This document shows positions 1 to 12,913 of a stretch of 64,000 nt of DNA, piece after piece; position 1 is the first letter of the stretch; each line of letters begins with the position of its first letter. The stretch comes from Cuscuta epithymum (lineage: Eukaryota > Streptophyta > Magnoliopsida > Solanales > Convolvulaceae), in the NCBI GenBank assembly GCA_945859915.1, contig CAMAPF010001079.1:1116001-1180000 (forward strand), in the 5' to 3' direction. The translations under genes and the position numbers were made by a program. The notes below the pieces were generated by a model, which saw only the letters and a list, made by a program, of their open reading frames with translations, was not told where the DNA came from and searched no databases.

Positions 1-68
1 ACTATTCTTTTAAAATTTTATCTCATTAATTAATGAATTAATTATTTTATTTTATGTAAATTTTCGCA

Positions 69-215
69 GTGTCACACGGACCCCCCCCCCCCACCGGTTC
101 AGGCACTGAACCGGACCCGGACCCGAGAACCGGGCCGGTTCCGGGCCCACACAGTAGCGGGCCGGGCCGGTTCAAAGGGCCGGGCGGCCTGAACCGAGTC
201 CAAGACTATCCATGA
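69..215. mobile_element. GC-rich fragment resembling a hAT transposon end
   Basis: A GC-rich block in very AT-rich surroundings begins CAGTGTCACACGGACC, has a run of C, then alternating CCGG, GGGCC and GGTTC words. This style is typical of the ends of plant hAT elements. No partner end or 8-bp duplication is visible, so it may be a truncated piece abutting the left side of the CACTA element. It could instead be unrelated GC-rich sequence. Confidence 0.3.
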
Positions 216-230
216 ATGTGTGAAAATTGG

Positions 231-460
231 GTGAGAAAATTGAGTTGTCACTAAAGTAGTCACTCATATTGTGAAGTGCCAATTGGTGGTGCCTAATTAA
301 TTGTCACTCCATTGTATTGGTGAATAATTTAGTCACTTTAAAAATAGGTGAAAAACTAAGTGCCAATTTTAGTAATTCCGTTACCTCTAATGACCACGTT
401 TTGAGAGACGGTTAATTGTTTGTCACCTTGTTTGTCACTAAACTAATGTAGTGAGTATAA
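231..460. repeat. CACTA left subterminal repeats
   Basis: Short words GTCACT, GTGCC, AAGTGCC and GTGAGT recur in both orientations every 15-40 bp, matching those near the right terminus. In En/Spm elements such subterminal repeats are binding sites for the TNPA-type protein; here that role is inferred from position. 461-801 is AT-rich with no recognisable content. Confidence 0.6.
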
Positions 461-801
461 TTTGCTCTTAAATGTAAAAAATAAATAAATTTATATATTT
501 TACATTATATTTAGCAATTCATAATTAAAATTAAGACGTGTCAATAGTTGTCCAAAAAAATTTAAAATTAATTTTCATGATTAAAATTGAAATTACGTAT
601 AACAAACTAAAGAAAATCTCAATCAAAGTAGCTAAATATCAATGAACACGTACACTTTGAAGACTACGTAATTGAATCAAGCATATATTATACTCCGTAT
701 TAAATATATGTCTCCAGCCATAAAAAACAAATTGTTTTAACAATTACAAATATACAATAATTCAAAGCTGCATAAATGAAAAGAAAAAAATATATCTAAA
801 A

Positions 802-2455
802 CTAATTTCTAGACGGTGGCGACAACATTGATGAGCCAAAATTCATCCAGTCGGTAAAACTCATTGCGCCATTTTGAAAAGACTGCCCTTGTGGTGCCAT
901 TTGTGAGAACGGGAATTGTTGGAAAGGAAATATGGAAGTACTTGGAGCTAGAGTACTTTGAGTAGGAAGTCCGGAGTTTTGCAAGGCCAAAGAGTTACGA
1001 TACTCAGCAAAACGAGCCATCCATGTCCTATCATTTTCTTCAATAGCTGCTCGAACTACAGTTTGCACCGAGGCTTCTATGCACTCCCGAACGCTAGTAG
1101 TAAGTGCCACTTTGATGCGATTATCAATGAGTTCCTCTAAATTCTCACAATGTATGGAGGAGGTAGATGTGTCGCCTCGAAATTTGGTTTGAACCTCGCT
1201 AGAAAGACTCCCTAACCCCAAAATCTTACCACATTGGGGAGGTCCAAAATGCTCCATAAAAATTTCATCCTCGTCTATAGGTTGTGATTCATCATTGACC
1301 TCATCTCTTGCTTTTTGTCTAGCAGCTATAAAATTTTCCTAACACAAAAAATATTTAGCAGATCATATAAACCAACTATTAGCAAAATTCGTATGCATAT
1401 ACAATAAATAAAATACTAAATATCTATTTAACTATCTTACATAGCATGCCTGTATCCTCGGCCCACTCCATTCACGAGTTTTTTTCCTCTTCCATGTGAC
1501 ACCATACAACTCTCGCATGAAAATCCTCCTACCAAGTATTTTCCTCTTTGGAAAATAACAACATTAGTAAATGAATAAATCCTAAGTTTGTATATAGCTA
1601 TAAATAGTAAGGGAAAAAATACCAATCTTTTCTTATGATCAGCAGTAGTGATTGACCCTCCACAGTATGGGTTGTTTTTGCATGATTCTGATGATCGAGC
1701 TTTTTTTCCCTTAGCGCTAAGCTTTTTGAACTCCGGAGAGGCCCAATATGTCTGGAGATCTTTAAAATCATTCTCAGCGATATATTCTGGTGGCACATTT
1801 TCCTCTCGTGCTGTTTGCAACATTTTCTTGAGACCTTGGCTACCATATTTGTCAAAAAGCTTTCTGAATTTCTTTTTTGCCGAGTCCGCAAATGGATGAG
1901 TCAACTGCAAATACATAGCAACTTTAAATTACTCCTAACAACTAAAGAGATCATAAAGTTCATAAAAAATTAAACGTGATATAATTTAATTGAGTTACCC
2001 TGAATTCATCAAACCAGTGATCTCTCTCTGTTTCAGGCACGTTCCGATATGACCTCCAAGGGCCGCTAAAGCGAGATTTCATGATCGCCTTAATTTCTGT
2101 ATGCGTTTTGCGGCTTTTTAATAATAAAAAACAGAGAAAAATAATATGTTAGAAATAAGTGGTTCAAGTAACATACTATTAAGTATTAACCATGACTATA
2201 TAGAAACATATAAACTAACCAATGCATTTCGTGCAAGGGAAATGGTGTGACGTCCGTCTCTTGGGGTTGCTCCCCATTTGATGAATGCGGTGATGTAGGA
2301 GTACTTGGGACAAGAGGTCTACTTCCCTCTCCACTTGAATATTGACTTCCAACCATAGGACTTGAGGGTGAAGATAAGCTACTCCTATCTCTACCTCTAC
2401 TTTGAGGTGCACGACTCTCCCGTGCACACAAAGCACGTCCTCCACGTGTCCGCAT
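802..2455 (-). CDS. Transposase_24-type protein of the CACTA element (TNPA-like role), five exons
   Basis: The second protein of the CACTA element probably corresponds to the DNA-binding TNPA partner. My model has exons 2220-2455, 1999-2113, 1623-1904, 1441-1545 and 802-1338 on the minus strand. All introns are GT-AG and the total of 1275 nt closes in frame as 424 aa. The N-terminus (about residues 1-78) is low complexity, rich in S, P, G and R. Residues about 80-250 fit the plant Transposase_24 pattern: a WRSYRNVPETERDHWFDEF block, a KKKFRKLF block, and then KILGRRIFMRELYG ending in PRIQACY. The C-terminus has a predicted helical stretch around EELIDNRIKVALTTSVREC and a Q/F/P-rich tail. It lies downstream of TNP2 on the same strand. 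The start Met is the first in frame and an upstream exon is possible. The DNA-binding role is inferred. Confidence 0.75.
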
Positions 2456-2990
2456 CTTTTGTTTAGTAAAATTATCTTCAACGTATTATCAAGATTAAAT
2501 AGTTATAAAGCATCACTACTAATTACTAAACAGATTGGATGAAACACCCAACACTCATATTAATTTCCAAGCATATCAATTCGTAAAAAGAACACAAACT
2601 AAACGATTAGTTTCTAAACAACTATCTACATAACATAACTAAATAACAAAGAGATGAATTATATAACTAAACAGATTTTCGTTTGATACAATTATTTAAC
2701 CAATCAAACTGAATAAAAATGCACTAAATATACAAACAAGGCAATTATGTAGATGTCATATCATGCTATATTGCTATAATGAAGTACTCAGGATTGATCC
2801 TATGTGATAACGAGGTTCTCTACTCCTTTTAATAATTTAGCCATAATATACAAACAACAGGGTAATTATGTAGATGCCATATCATGCTATAAAGAAGTGC
2901 TAATAACTAATAAAGCAATTACTTTGTCCTCACTTGGTCACTACGCATTAAACCACAAAATAAAAATAACGAAATAGGGTCATATATATG

Positions 2991-3124
2991 GATTTGGAAA
3001 TTACAGATTTGGAATGGGAACTTACGAATTAGAATTGAAAAAGAGAATTAGTAATACGGATTTGGAAATTACAGATTTGGAATTAGAACTTACGAATTAG
3101 AATTAAAAAAGAGAATTAGTAATA
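2991..3124. repeat. 67-bp tandem duplication
   Basis: Two adjacent units beginning GGATTTGGAAATTACAG and ending GAATTAGTAATAC differ at only a few bases. Each unit itself contains short GATTTGGAA and GAATTAG sub-repeats. It lies between the two CACTA genes. Confidence 0.8.
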
Positions 3125-3683
3125 CGTTTCCTATGAGGCTCTGCTCCTAGGAATTACCAATCCCTGGCCGGCTCCCCCAAGAAAATTTCAACTATTCAAT
3201 TTCATGTGCCTGGGTCAACTCCATCAAAAGCTGGCTATGCTAAACTCAATTTAACTTTAGAATAAGTGTGCGTACATTACCTGGATGATTAATTAGCAGA
3301 TGGTGGAAGATTGAGACCAGTAGTAGATAGCATGATGGAGCAAGGATTCCGGCTTCGTTTGAAATTTATCGTAACTTCCTGCTCTGCGTATTCAATTCAT
3401 AGCTCTTTTCGCTTTTCTCTGGAGGTTGTGCGGTAAAGAGTGTGTTGTGCGCGCCAAAATTTTAGGATATTACTAATTAGTGGGAGCAGTGGTTGTATTT
3501 TAGTGGGAAATGGCAGGGAGTGGTGAAAGTAAATAGAAGGGATAATAAAATAATTAATCAAACAAGTTAGTCTTTTTATTTACATTTTCATTCTTATCCT
3601 AAATATTCCGTACAAGATTTTAGTTTTGACATTATTTTTTTAAATTAATGAATGAAATTTAATACGAAGTAATAATTAGACCA

Positions 3684-3884
3684 ATGATGTTTTTAATTGG
3701 ACTGAAATTTTATAATCCGGTCTGATCTAGTCTGATTTGATATGACCTGAACTGATTTGGTCTGGTTTGATCTCAGTTATCTGATTTCTGTATACTTTAT
3801 AACTGTCTAAGTCTGGTCTGCTCTGGTTTAATCTGGTTTGGCCTGGTTTTGGACTGAAAAAAATCCAAGTAAAAAGCATTTAGA
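3684..3884. mobile_element. CAGACC-rich MITE copy nested in the CACTA element
   Basis: Begins near GATGTTTTTAATTGGACTG and ends near CCAAGTAAAAAGCAT, the terminal pair seen in the other copies of this family. The interior is a run of TCTGGTCTGATC-type words. It is diverged, and its exact ends and target duplication are unclear. Confidence 0.55.
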
Positions 3885-4471
3885 GTTTATTTAATTATCA
3901 CATATTCACTGTACGGATTTATAGAATTTCTAAATTTTTACCTATTCAATAAAATAAAATTATAAGCGTAATTTTTGAAATGTTAACATTTTTTTTATCT
4001 AGTTTAGCTGAATTAGCGCATGACTAAGAACCCAATCTGGCCTGATCTCGTTTTGTGTAATCTTTTTGGTCTAATTGAAAAGATTAATCAAAGTTGGGTC
4101 CCTTTTAAAATTTAACATAAAATCAAAGTATATTGTTTAATACTCCGTACTTTTTATATAGCTCATTGAATAATATATTAATCAAAGTCGAGTCAAATGA
4201 TGATGTGTTTAAGTCTTGTTTAATCCATTCAAATTTAGTTAAATGATCTGTTTAACTAGTCTAGACCTGAAGTACATTCAAATCAAAACATTCAAGTGTA
4301 ATTCGGTGTGATTGTGGTTGGGACTGAAATAATTTAAAAGAAAAATCTAAGTATTTATTTATTAATTTGAGTCAGATTATAAAATAAACTCAGCATCTGA
4401 TTAACAACTATAAATAGAAGGCGAACTAAATGGAGTATGGCTTTCATAATTTCAAGCGTGAAAGAATAACA

Positions 4472-4534
<63 letters not shown>
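4472..4534. repeat. (AT)n microsatellite
   Basis: About 60 bp of nearly pure alternating AT, just beyond the 3' end of the TNP2-type gene. Confidence 0.95.
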
Positions 4535-4539
<5 letters not shown>

Positions 4540-4568
4540 AGCTACTCCAAATTTATAGTGAAAAATAA

Positions 4569-7500
4569 CTAATAAAATCCTTCATCTTCAACTTCAACTT
4601 CCACATCTTCACTTTCATCAGAACCATTACCTTCATCCCGATCGGAATCTTCTTGACCCGCGTTAGTTGGCTCAATGGCATCCTCAGGATCAACATGTAA
4701 CTCAATGCCACTGGGATCACGTAAAGGAGGCATAGTCTCAATCGGCTCGATTTGGGGCACTGCATCTGGTTCATTAGGCTGATATGCAAATTCATCTTCT
4801 TTTACATTTTCGATCAGTGTCCTTTTTGCACTTGTCTTGCATGCGCACAACCAATCACTTCCTTTTCTCATAGATGGATAGCTTGCATAGTAAACTTGTG
4901 CGGCTTGTTGGGCTAGAATAAATGGCTCATTCACTTTGTACTTGTACTTAAAATTAACATCTACAATGTTGTACTTGTGATGTTTTCTTACCCCCCTGAT
5001 AGGATCAATCCATGAACATTTAAATAAGACAACATGTAATCCAAGTGGGCCAGGATAGTCAAGCTGGATAATATCCTCAAGAGAGCCATACCAATCGGTA
5101 TCAGAATTGGCGTAATTGGAAGAGCGAACACACACACCACTATTGTATGTTGCTTTATTCAATCCCCTTTCAACAGTATGATAATTATACCCATTAATGA
5201 AATACATAGGCCAAGTAGTTGCACGAGATTTTGGGCCCCAAGCCAGAGAAGATAAAAGTGGATCACTAATACCATTAACAGGAGAATGTACCTAAAACAA
5301 AATATATGTATATTTCATTATCAAATGACAACCAAGGAACAATGTATCAAAATAGGTCCGTCAACTTACAAAATCTTTGAACCATTGTGCGAATTGAGAA
5401 GATATCAATTTATCGAGTTCACTCTCATCTTGACCTTGAAAGTTTTCAATAAATTGCCTGTTCATGATATTACAACTTAGACCTCTTGAAGTATAAAATA
5501 TTAAAAGGAAAATAAAAGAGTTATTATGATTTTTTTTTACCTTAAATATGGATCTACTTCAGGGCAGTTCACTAATACATATGTTTGAGCGATTTGTAAC
5601 TCCTCCCCAACGACAAACCGATGATGCTCTTTTCCAGATCCTCGACCAGGATAGTTAAAAATTGAAAAAGCTCCCCTTGATCTTGCACCTCCGATGTCAT
5701 CATTTCGCCCAACACGCCGCCGTTTGCATCTTACGTGACTCTCAAAGTAGTATGATGCAAATGTGGAAATCTCCTCCGTTATATACGCCTGACAAATAGA
5801 TGCTTCAACGTGCGCTTTATTTTTCACTTTTTTCTTCAACTCTCGAAGGAATCTACAATACAAAATACACATTAAATACGTTAGTTTGCACAAAAAGTTT
5901 GAATATATATATATATAATCTTATAAATAAATTTTAATAAATACCTTTCAAAAACGTACATCCATCTGTATTGTGCTGTACCAGCAACCTTGGCTTCATA
6001 TGGCAAGTGAATAATGAGGTGTTCCATATGATCAAAAAATGCAGGAGGAAAAATCTTTTCCATATTACACATAAGTATAGGTACAGTCCTTTCAAGATCT
6101 TGTATAGCTTTGGTGTCAAGAACAACTGAACACAGTGTCTGGAATAACATGCTAATCTCGGTAAGGCAGCCCCAAACATGAGGCGGAAGCATCTCTCTGA
6201 ATGCTATAGGTATCAGCCTTTGCATGAACACGTGACAATCATGACTCTTCATATGCATTAAGCGTGACTCGTCAAAGTTCACACATCTTTTTAAGTTTGA
6301 CATGTATCCATCTGGAAATTGTAGGGACGTAATCCATTCCAGAATGCATTGGGCTTGCGTATGGGTAACTGTGTACACAGCTTTGTTTATAGGCCCCACA
6401 GAATCACTTTGAACCTCAATGCCAGGACGACTACAATACAAAGCAACATCTTTTCTTGACACCAAACCATCTTTTGTTTTACCCTTTACACCCATCACGG
6501 TATTAAAAATATTATCAAAAACGTTCTTCTCAGTATGCATCAAATCCAAGTTGTGCCTAATAAGTAGGTTTTTCCAATATGGAAGCTCCCAAAAAATGCT
6601 TTGTTTAGTCCATTTATGCTCTACTCCATACCCACTTGGTTTTTCATTGGGCTCTTCTATTGCCGATGGAATGGATCTGACACGCGCCCAAAGCTCTCTT
6701 CCATTCAGACGAGGTGGTGGTGCACTTCTCTCTATCTTATCTTTTAAAAAAGACATTTTATCCCTTCGGTAAGAGTGATTAAGAGGCAAGAACTTCCTAT
6801 GACAGTCAAAGTGACATGGCTTTCTACTATACTTTAGATAAAAGGCACTTGTATTCTCCATGCATATAGGGCAACTCATTATCCCAGCCGTACTCCACCC
6901 AGAAAGCATACCATACGCAGGAAAGTCACTAATCGTCCATAGTACAGAAGCATGCAACCTAAATAATTCATTACGTGCGGCATCAAAAGTAACAACTCCT
7001 GTCTCCCACAACATCTTCAATTCATCAATTAATGGTTGCATGTAAACATCAATTTTTGTTTTAGGGTTATTTGGTCCAGGAATTATCAGCGTTAAAAACA
7101 TATATGGACTTTTCATACACATGCCTGGTGGGAGATTGTAAGGAGTCAATATAACTGGCCAACATGAATAATTTTTACCATATTGTCCATGTGGTGCAAA
7201 TCCATCAGTACATAACCCTAAACGAACATTGCGTGCCTCTTTAGCGAATCTAGGATATGTGGTATCAAAATGCTTCCATGCCGGTGAATCTGATGGATGA
7301 CACATCATGTCTTCTTGTGACACGTGGTTCTTATGCCACGTCATTTCACTTGCAGTAACAACAGAAGCATATAGTCTTTGTAACCTTGGTGCAAGTGGCA
7401 AATATCGAAGAGTGGTTACGGCTGTCAACTTACGTGTTTCACCATCACCTATACCTTTCTGATTCTTGTATCTTTCTTCTCCACAGAACTTGCAATGGTG

Positions 7501-8277
7501 TAAGTCCTTGTCATCTTTCCAGAACAACATACAACCCGATCTGCAAGTGTCAATATGATGGACAGGGAGGCCTAAATCCGATACTAACTTTCTCATCGCA
7601 TAAAAACTCTCTGGGATGGTGTTAGGGCCTTCATGAGCGTCTCTAAGCAATAACAAAAGTTCGGTCACACTAGTCTCTGACCAATTATGGTCAGCCTTGA
7701 TGCTCATTAATCTCGACACAAATTGCAGCTGTGAGAACTTTGTACCACATCCATAAAGAGGTCGGTCCGCAGATTCAAGCACACGAAAAAAAAGATCTTG
7801 AGAGTCATTTGTGGTTGGTGTTGAAAATGACTCGCTGGGACCTTCATCACTCATGTTTGGAGAGCTATCATAATGCTCTGGAACATTATGCTGACCAATA
7901 GCATCGTTTACCATCCTTTGATCCCAATTCATATTCTCATAATCATTCCGTTGAGTGGGATCGTTGCGAGACATAGAGGCCAATAAATTCTCTCGTTCAA
8001 CGAAGCGCTCGTGATGAATAGGTTCACCTTGTGATGTCCAGTTAAAATAATTTTCAATAAATCCATATTTGTACAGGTGCCATCGAACATCCTCTGGATC
8101 TTTATATGCCTTGTTTTTACAATTTTTACATGGACACCTTATTTTAGTACCATCCATATATGTCGGATTCGCACATGAAAATGTAATGAAATCCTCAACG
8201 CCACTTTCAAATTCATCAGACAAATCATTATTTTGTAAGTGGTCGTGATACATCCAACTCCTAGCACGTTTGTACAT
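4569..8277 (-). CDS. TNP2-type CACTA transposase, four exons, frame apparently intact
   Basis: This is the catalytic transposase of the CACTA element. My model has exons 5945-8277, 5541-5852, 5370-5457 and 4569-5291, all GT-AG, totalling 3456 nt or 1151 aa. Domains in order: an N-terminal transposase-associated domain (residues about 3-85) with CPCKNC and the WHLYKYGF motif; a Transposase_21/TNP2 region (about 190-700) with YGCGTKFSQLQ, CRSGCMLFWKDD, CGEERY, DGFAPHG and RHNLDLMHTEKNVFDN blocks; a DUF4218-type region crossing exons 1-2 (QYRWMYVFERFLRELKKKV); and a DUF4216-type domain in the last exon (WYGSLEDIIQLDY, VVLFKCSWID). The C-terminal tail is strongly acidic. The MYKRARSWMY start matches the usual start of this family. 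I see no stop or frameshift in the model, which is uncommon for old copies. It shares orientation with the downstream gene. Confidence 0.9.
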
Positions 8278-8446
8278 TGTAGCTGCAATACATATATTCT
8301 ATGCTTAAATATCAATGAAAATTAACTCGCTAATAATTTTTTAAACTTTAATTTCATATTCTATTTGTAACACAACAATCTAAAATGCATATTTACAATC
8401 ACAAGCGGATACGAGGTTGTAATTTATGATTATTGTTGTTGTTGTT

Positions 8447-8872
<426 letters not shown>

Positions 8873-9184
8873 TAAATGGCGATTTTAAGCATGTTGTTTA
8901 TGATTTAAACATTTTAGCAGTCGAATTACATTTTTACAACAATAATACAAAGATACATATATCGATCAAAATGATATGATATTGATATGGTAACAATTTA
9001 ATGAAACCAATATTATGGTATTTATTACACATGACACCATTCATTTTAATATAAATATTTAGTCTACTATATTCATATATCAAACATAACACCACATACA
9101 CCTCTTTATTTAGTACTTTAAGTTAATTCTTAGGGATAATTAAGCTATATATAAGTATATTTTATACACAGGAATATTCCTGTG

Positions 9185-9510
9185 CAGCTGGTCCAGACAA
9201 GAGCCCCTTCCGGCCTCCGCCGTTTGGTGCGGTTCCCTGTGATATTTTTACTGAAATTGTTTTAGCATGTTCTTCATTATGTTTATATTAACCACACTAA
9301 AATTCAGCTAAAAATTCAATTGAGAAGACAGTTAAATGATTTTTGGAAGATAACTGTGTTTTATATGTATATTCTAGCTCAGTTATTTTCAAAATATCAT
9401 TTGGCTGTCTTCTCAATCGAATTTTTAGCTAAAATTTGGTGTGGATAAACTCAGGATAAAAACAGCGGGAGCCGCCCCAAAAGGTGGAGGACGGACGGGG
9501 CTCCGGAAGA
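9185..9510. mobile_element. Foldback MITE, member A of a three-copy family
   Basis: The arms at about 9190-9340 and 9375-9505 are inverted copies. Both hold GAGCCCC, a CCGCC..TTGG.GCGG..CCC block and AAAATT(C/T)AGCTAAAAATTC. The core sequence recurs in the elements at 53,237 and 56,905, but the outermost sequence differs. It lies within the CACTA element. 9511-10,560 is AT-rich and otherwise empty, and may be TNP2 5' leader or promoter. Confidence 0.65.
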
Positions 9511-10599
9511 TTACTCTTTTCTATATGTATATAAAGTAAGTCTTTTTAGTTTGCTGTACATAACCGACCCTATTATTTTCCTAATATAACTACATTATTT
9601 AATATTGAGATTATTTGCCAACCAAAATAAAATATTGACATTATTTGAAAAGTTGATTTAAATTAGTCTTATGTGGTAACAATTTTATACTACGTATGAC
9701 ATATCATTTTTGAAATTCTACATATTTTTAGATTGACATTTTCAAAAAAATTATTGAAAATGTAATGTTAAATGTCTATTCTCATCCTTTTTAATATTAT
9801 GATTCACCAAACAACTACTTCATACTAATTATTTAAACTGTCAATAAATAAATAACATTAATTTAGCAAAAAGTTATATATTTTTAAGTCCGGATACTTT
9901 TTATTTCTCATCACATCAATTTTAAAAAAGTAAGTAAATAAATATTTAATAAACCAATACAATAAACATGCATTGTAACTGCTACGACATAAAAATTTAT
10001 TTTGTACCTTTCAAAAGAAAAGTGGTTTCTCCGTATATAAGGAGACAACTATCTAATCATGCTATTATTATTACTCCTAAATTTTCATATTTAACCAACA
10101 TTAGTATTTGAGTAATTTCAATTACATATGTTATATTGTAACTTATAATTACATTTAATTTAGCAGAGGAAAATTATTAAATGTAAAATGAAATTACAAA
10201 AACTAACATTTTATTAAAATTGTACAAACTGTGTGGAAACACTTACCGAATTGAATCGAATGATGGCGGAAATAGTGGAAGATTTCTTAACTTGAGTTCA
10301 CATATCTTCTTTCTTAATCAACTTTAATCAACTTGAGGAGTTGATATTTGGACTGTATAATCCTCGCTTTCTTTTGTAGTGTAAACATCTAGAGTGCTTG
10401 AGTATGAAAAAAATGAAGTTGGAAGCTAAGGAGAAATCGCTTATGTAAAAGTGTAGGGATTAATGTAATATATATACACAAAATAAAATTTAAATGACCC
10501 TAAACTTGTGATAACGGATAAATTCGGCTAACTATACACTCAACTTGCGCACCGTAGAAATCTTCCACTGAAGAATCGGTCCTTCATTTTTTCTCACCA

Positions 10600-10725
10600 A
10601 CTGCTTTATGTGATAAAAGTGGTGCCAATTTAGTCACTCTAATTCAAGTGACAAATATGGTGAGTACAGCCACTAGGGCTTTAGGTGCCTGCTTTTAGTG
10701 CCTAATTCAATCGTTTTTTGTAGTG
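10600..10725 (-). repeat. CACTA right terminus and subterminal repeats
   Basis: The 12-bp terminus TTTTTTGTAGTG occupies 10714-10725. Inside it, GTGCC and AGTGAC/GTCACT words recur in both orientations. The next bases, GTA, would be one side of the expected 3-bp duplication, but the other side is not visible. As the 5' end of the transcription unit, this end should carry the TNP2 promoter; I see no clear TATA to place it. Confidence 0.8.
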
Positions 10726-10924
10726 GTACACACCTTTTATTAGAATTTCCTTTGTATACTTGCCCATTGAATTCATTGATAATTTAGTGTTTTATGCTAA
10801 TTCGGAACCACTTTTCCGAATTAACAAAAAAATTAATTTTTGATAAGAAATTTTAATTTTTTAGTGTGATTCTGCATCAGAAACGTTTGATTTTGTGTTA
10901 TTGTCATAATACATGTATAGATAA

Positions 10925-12470
10925 ATTATACACACACAGATCTAGGTTCATGTGAAAACTTAATCTTAGGAGAGGAAAAAATAATAGATAACAACCGTTA
11001 GATCAAACCTAATAATAACTATACGATTTCTCTTAAAAGAGGTCTTTTATGTCTTTCCATTAGTGCTTATCTTTGGCAATCGGATACACTACTTCCCATC
11101 TAGAAAGATTATTTTCTTTCCTTAAATCATATAACCAACTCTCTCTTCAACCTTCTCTTTCCTTGGAACTTCTCCTACCACGTACAATCTGCTATCCATT
11201 TCTCTTATAGTTCTGAATATGAAGATCACAAAACTCATCCCAGAATTGTACATCAGACCAGAATTGTACATCCATTCTGATCGAATCACCTCTTGTTATC
11301 CACTATAATGAACAAGATTGCTGGCACTTCATTGATGTTTTATTATATCGTAGTCCGTGTAATAGCTTTAGATGATGTCGCAAATCAACCATTATATTTG
11401 TGTGAACGCAAAATATGAGATGGATTGCTAAATATACACTTACATAGAAAATGCATTTTTAAGAGATAAAGCGTGCATGTTAATGAGATAAAAAATGCAT
11501 GTCAATGAGTTACAAAATGCATGTTAATGAGATAAAAAAAAATGCACATTAATGAGTTGAAAAGTGCATGTTAATAAGATAAAGTGTTCTTTACAAAAGT
11601 GCATGTTAATGTTACTTGATGCACTTAATTATATGCTCATGCATATTGCACTTCTACATTATTCATGGGTGTTGCATATTAATACCTGAAAGTGCAATAA
11701 TGATAAAACAAACGTGCACTTCTACACTTACTGTATAAGTGCACTTCTTATTGGGAAAAAAATAGTCTAATGTTTATATAATTTAAGTAATCTCGACAAA
11801 AGTGATCAATTACAACATAAAAGTGCATCATGATTTTTTTTGAAAACGTATCATGAATTTTAATAAAATGCATAAAGTGATCCTTGATATACGAAATACA
11901 TATTTACAATTCAAAAAAAAATTAACTTATAATGAATAACTAAACTAACAAAAGTGCAATTAAATTAGTTACTTGTAATAAGTACACATTGCACATAGAT
12001 GATATTTTCTACAAATGCACTTTATCAAGAATGTCTTACACTTTGTATCACTTGGAAATGTAAATAATATTTTAATTTGAATTCCCAGTTACGTAACAGT
12101 AACACGTTTGTATTTTAAAAAATCTGGAAATCTAGTAATGGAAAATAAATAATATCTATTTATTATGGTATATGCATTAATGATCAATCTCTTTTTGGAA
12201 AGAAATGGATAACTGATAATGAGATTTTTAAGGGATGAATATTGATGCATCGTAAAGGTATATGAAAATTACATGACTGCCCTTTAATTATAATGGTGTT
12301 TCACGTTGCTATAATTAAAACCCACAATTCCGAAATTCTTGCTAACGTGACTCTCCATTTTGAAAAATTATTGGCCATCCGATTTGAATGGTTAATAGTT
12401 GGATTTTAATCTTTTTTGCTCTCCTAAGAGGGTGTTCTCACATGATCTAAAAAATATATCTGGTTGTGTA
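10925..12470. mobile_element. Probable degenerate inverted-repeat transposon (MULE-like or MITE)
   Basis: The left edge (CACACAGATCTAGG, TTCATGTGAAAAC, TTAGGAGAG) reappears inverted at 12,385-12,470 (CTCCTAAGA, GTTCTCACATGATCT, GGTTGTGT). The roughly 1.4 kb interior is AT-rich with no ORF. A diverged direct repeat flanks the element: TCTGCATCAGAAACGTTTG at about 10869 and TTGCACCAGAGTATTTG at about 12473. Class assignment is uncertain because no clean target duplication was found. Confidence 0.45.
11455..11600. repeat. Imperfect tandem repeat, ATGCATGTTAATGAG type
   Basis: A unit of about 25-30 bp containing (A)ATGCATGTTAATGAGATAAA is repeated about five times with changes. More isolated AAGTGCA words continue to about 12,060. 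It lies inside the inverted-repeat element. Confidence 0.65.
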
Positions 12471-12913
12471 ATTTTGCACCAGAGTATTTGATTGATTTTT
12501 AATTATGCAAGTTTGTGAAGTAATAATAAGAAGCTCTCAAAAATAAAAAAGATGTACTGTATTACATATACTAATTACATGAATTGGTTTTTTTTTGTTA
12601 GTGTTGATCATGGACAACTCGTTGCAAGCTAAGACGAAATTACAATGTGCATGGCAGCTTATATTGTTGCGTTAAATTTTAGAAACTTTCTACTCATTGT
12701 GTTTGCGATGTTAGAATATTATTGAGACACTTTTATTCTACGAAAGAGGAAGAGATGCCAAAAAGAAAGTGCTTATGAGAGGTATGAAATTTGACGTGTT
12801 CAAAGTTATTTGATTAAAGATTCTAAAATGAAGATAGAAAATAATACTCTAATAAAAAATATAGAAAGTTCTAATAAATATTTTAGGAAATGTTTCTTAT
12901 TTAATTTTGAAAC

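Larger units (their letters stand above)
2456..4460. other. CACTA internal noncoding stretch between the two genes
   Basis: No ORF with coding character is present. The stretch holds a short diverged repeat at about 2745-2785 and 2855-2895 (both containing ATCATGCTATA), a 67-bp tandem duplication at 2991-3124, and a CAGACC-type MITE at about 3684-3884. The rest is AT-rich without recognised content. Confidence 0.5.
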
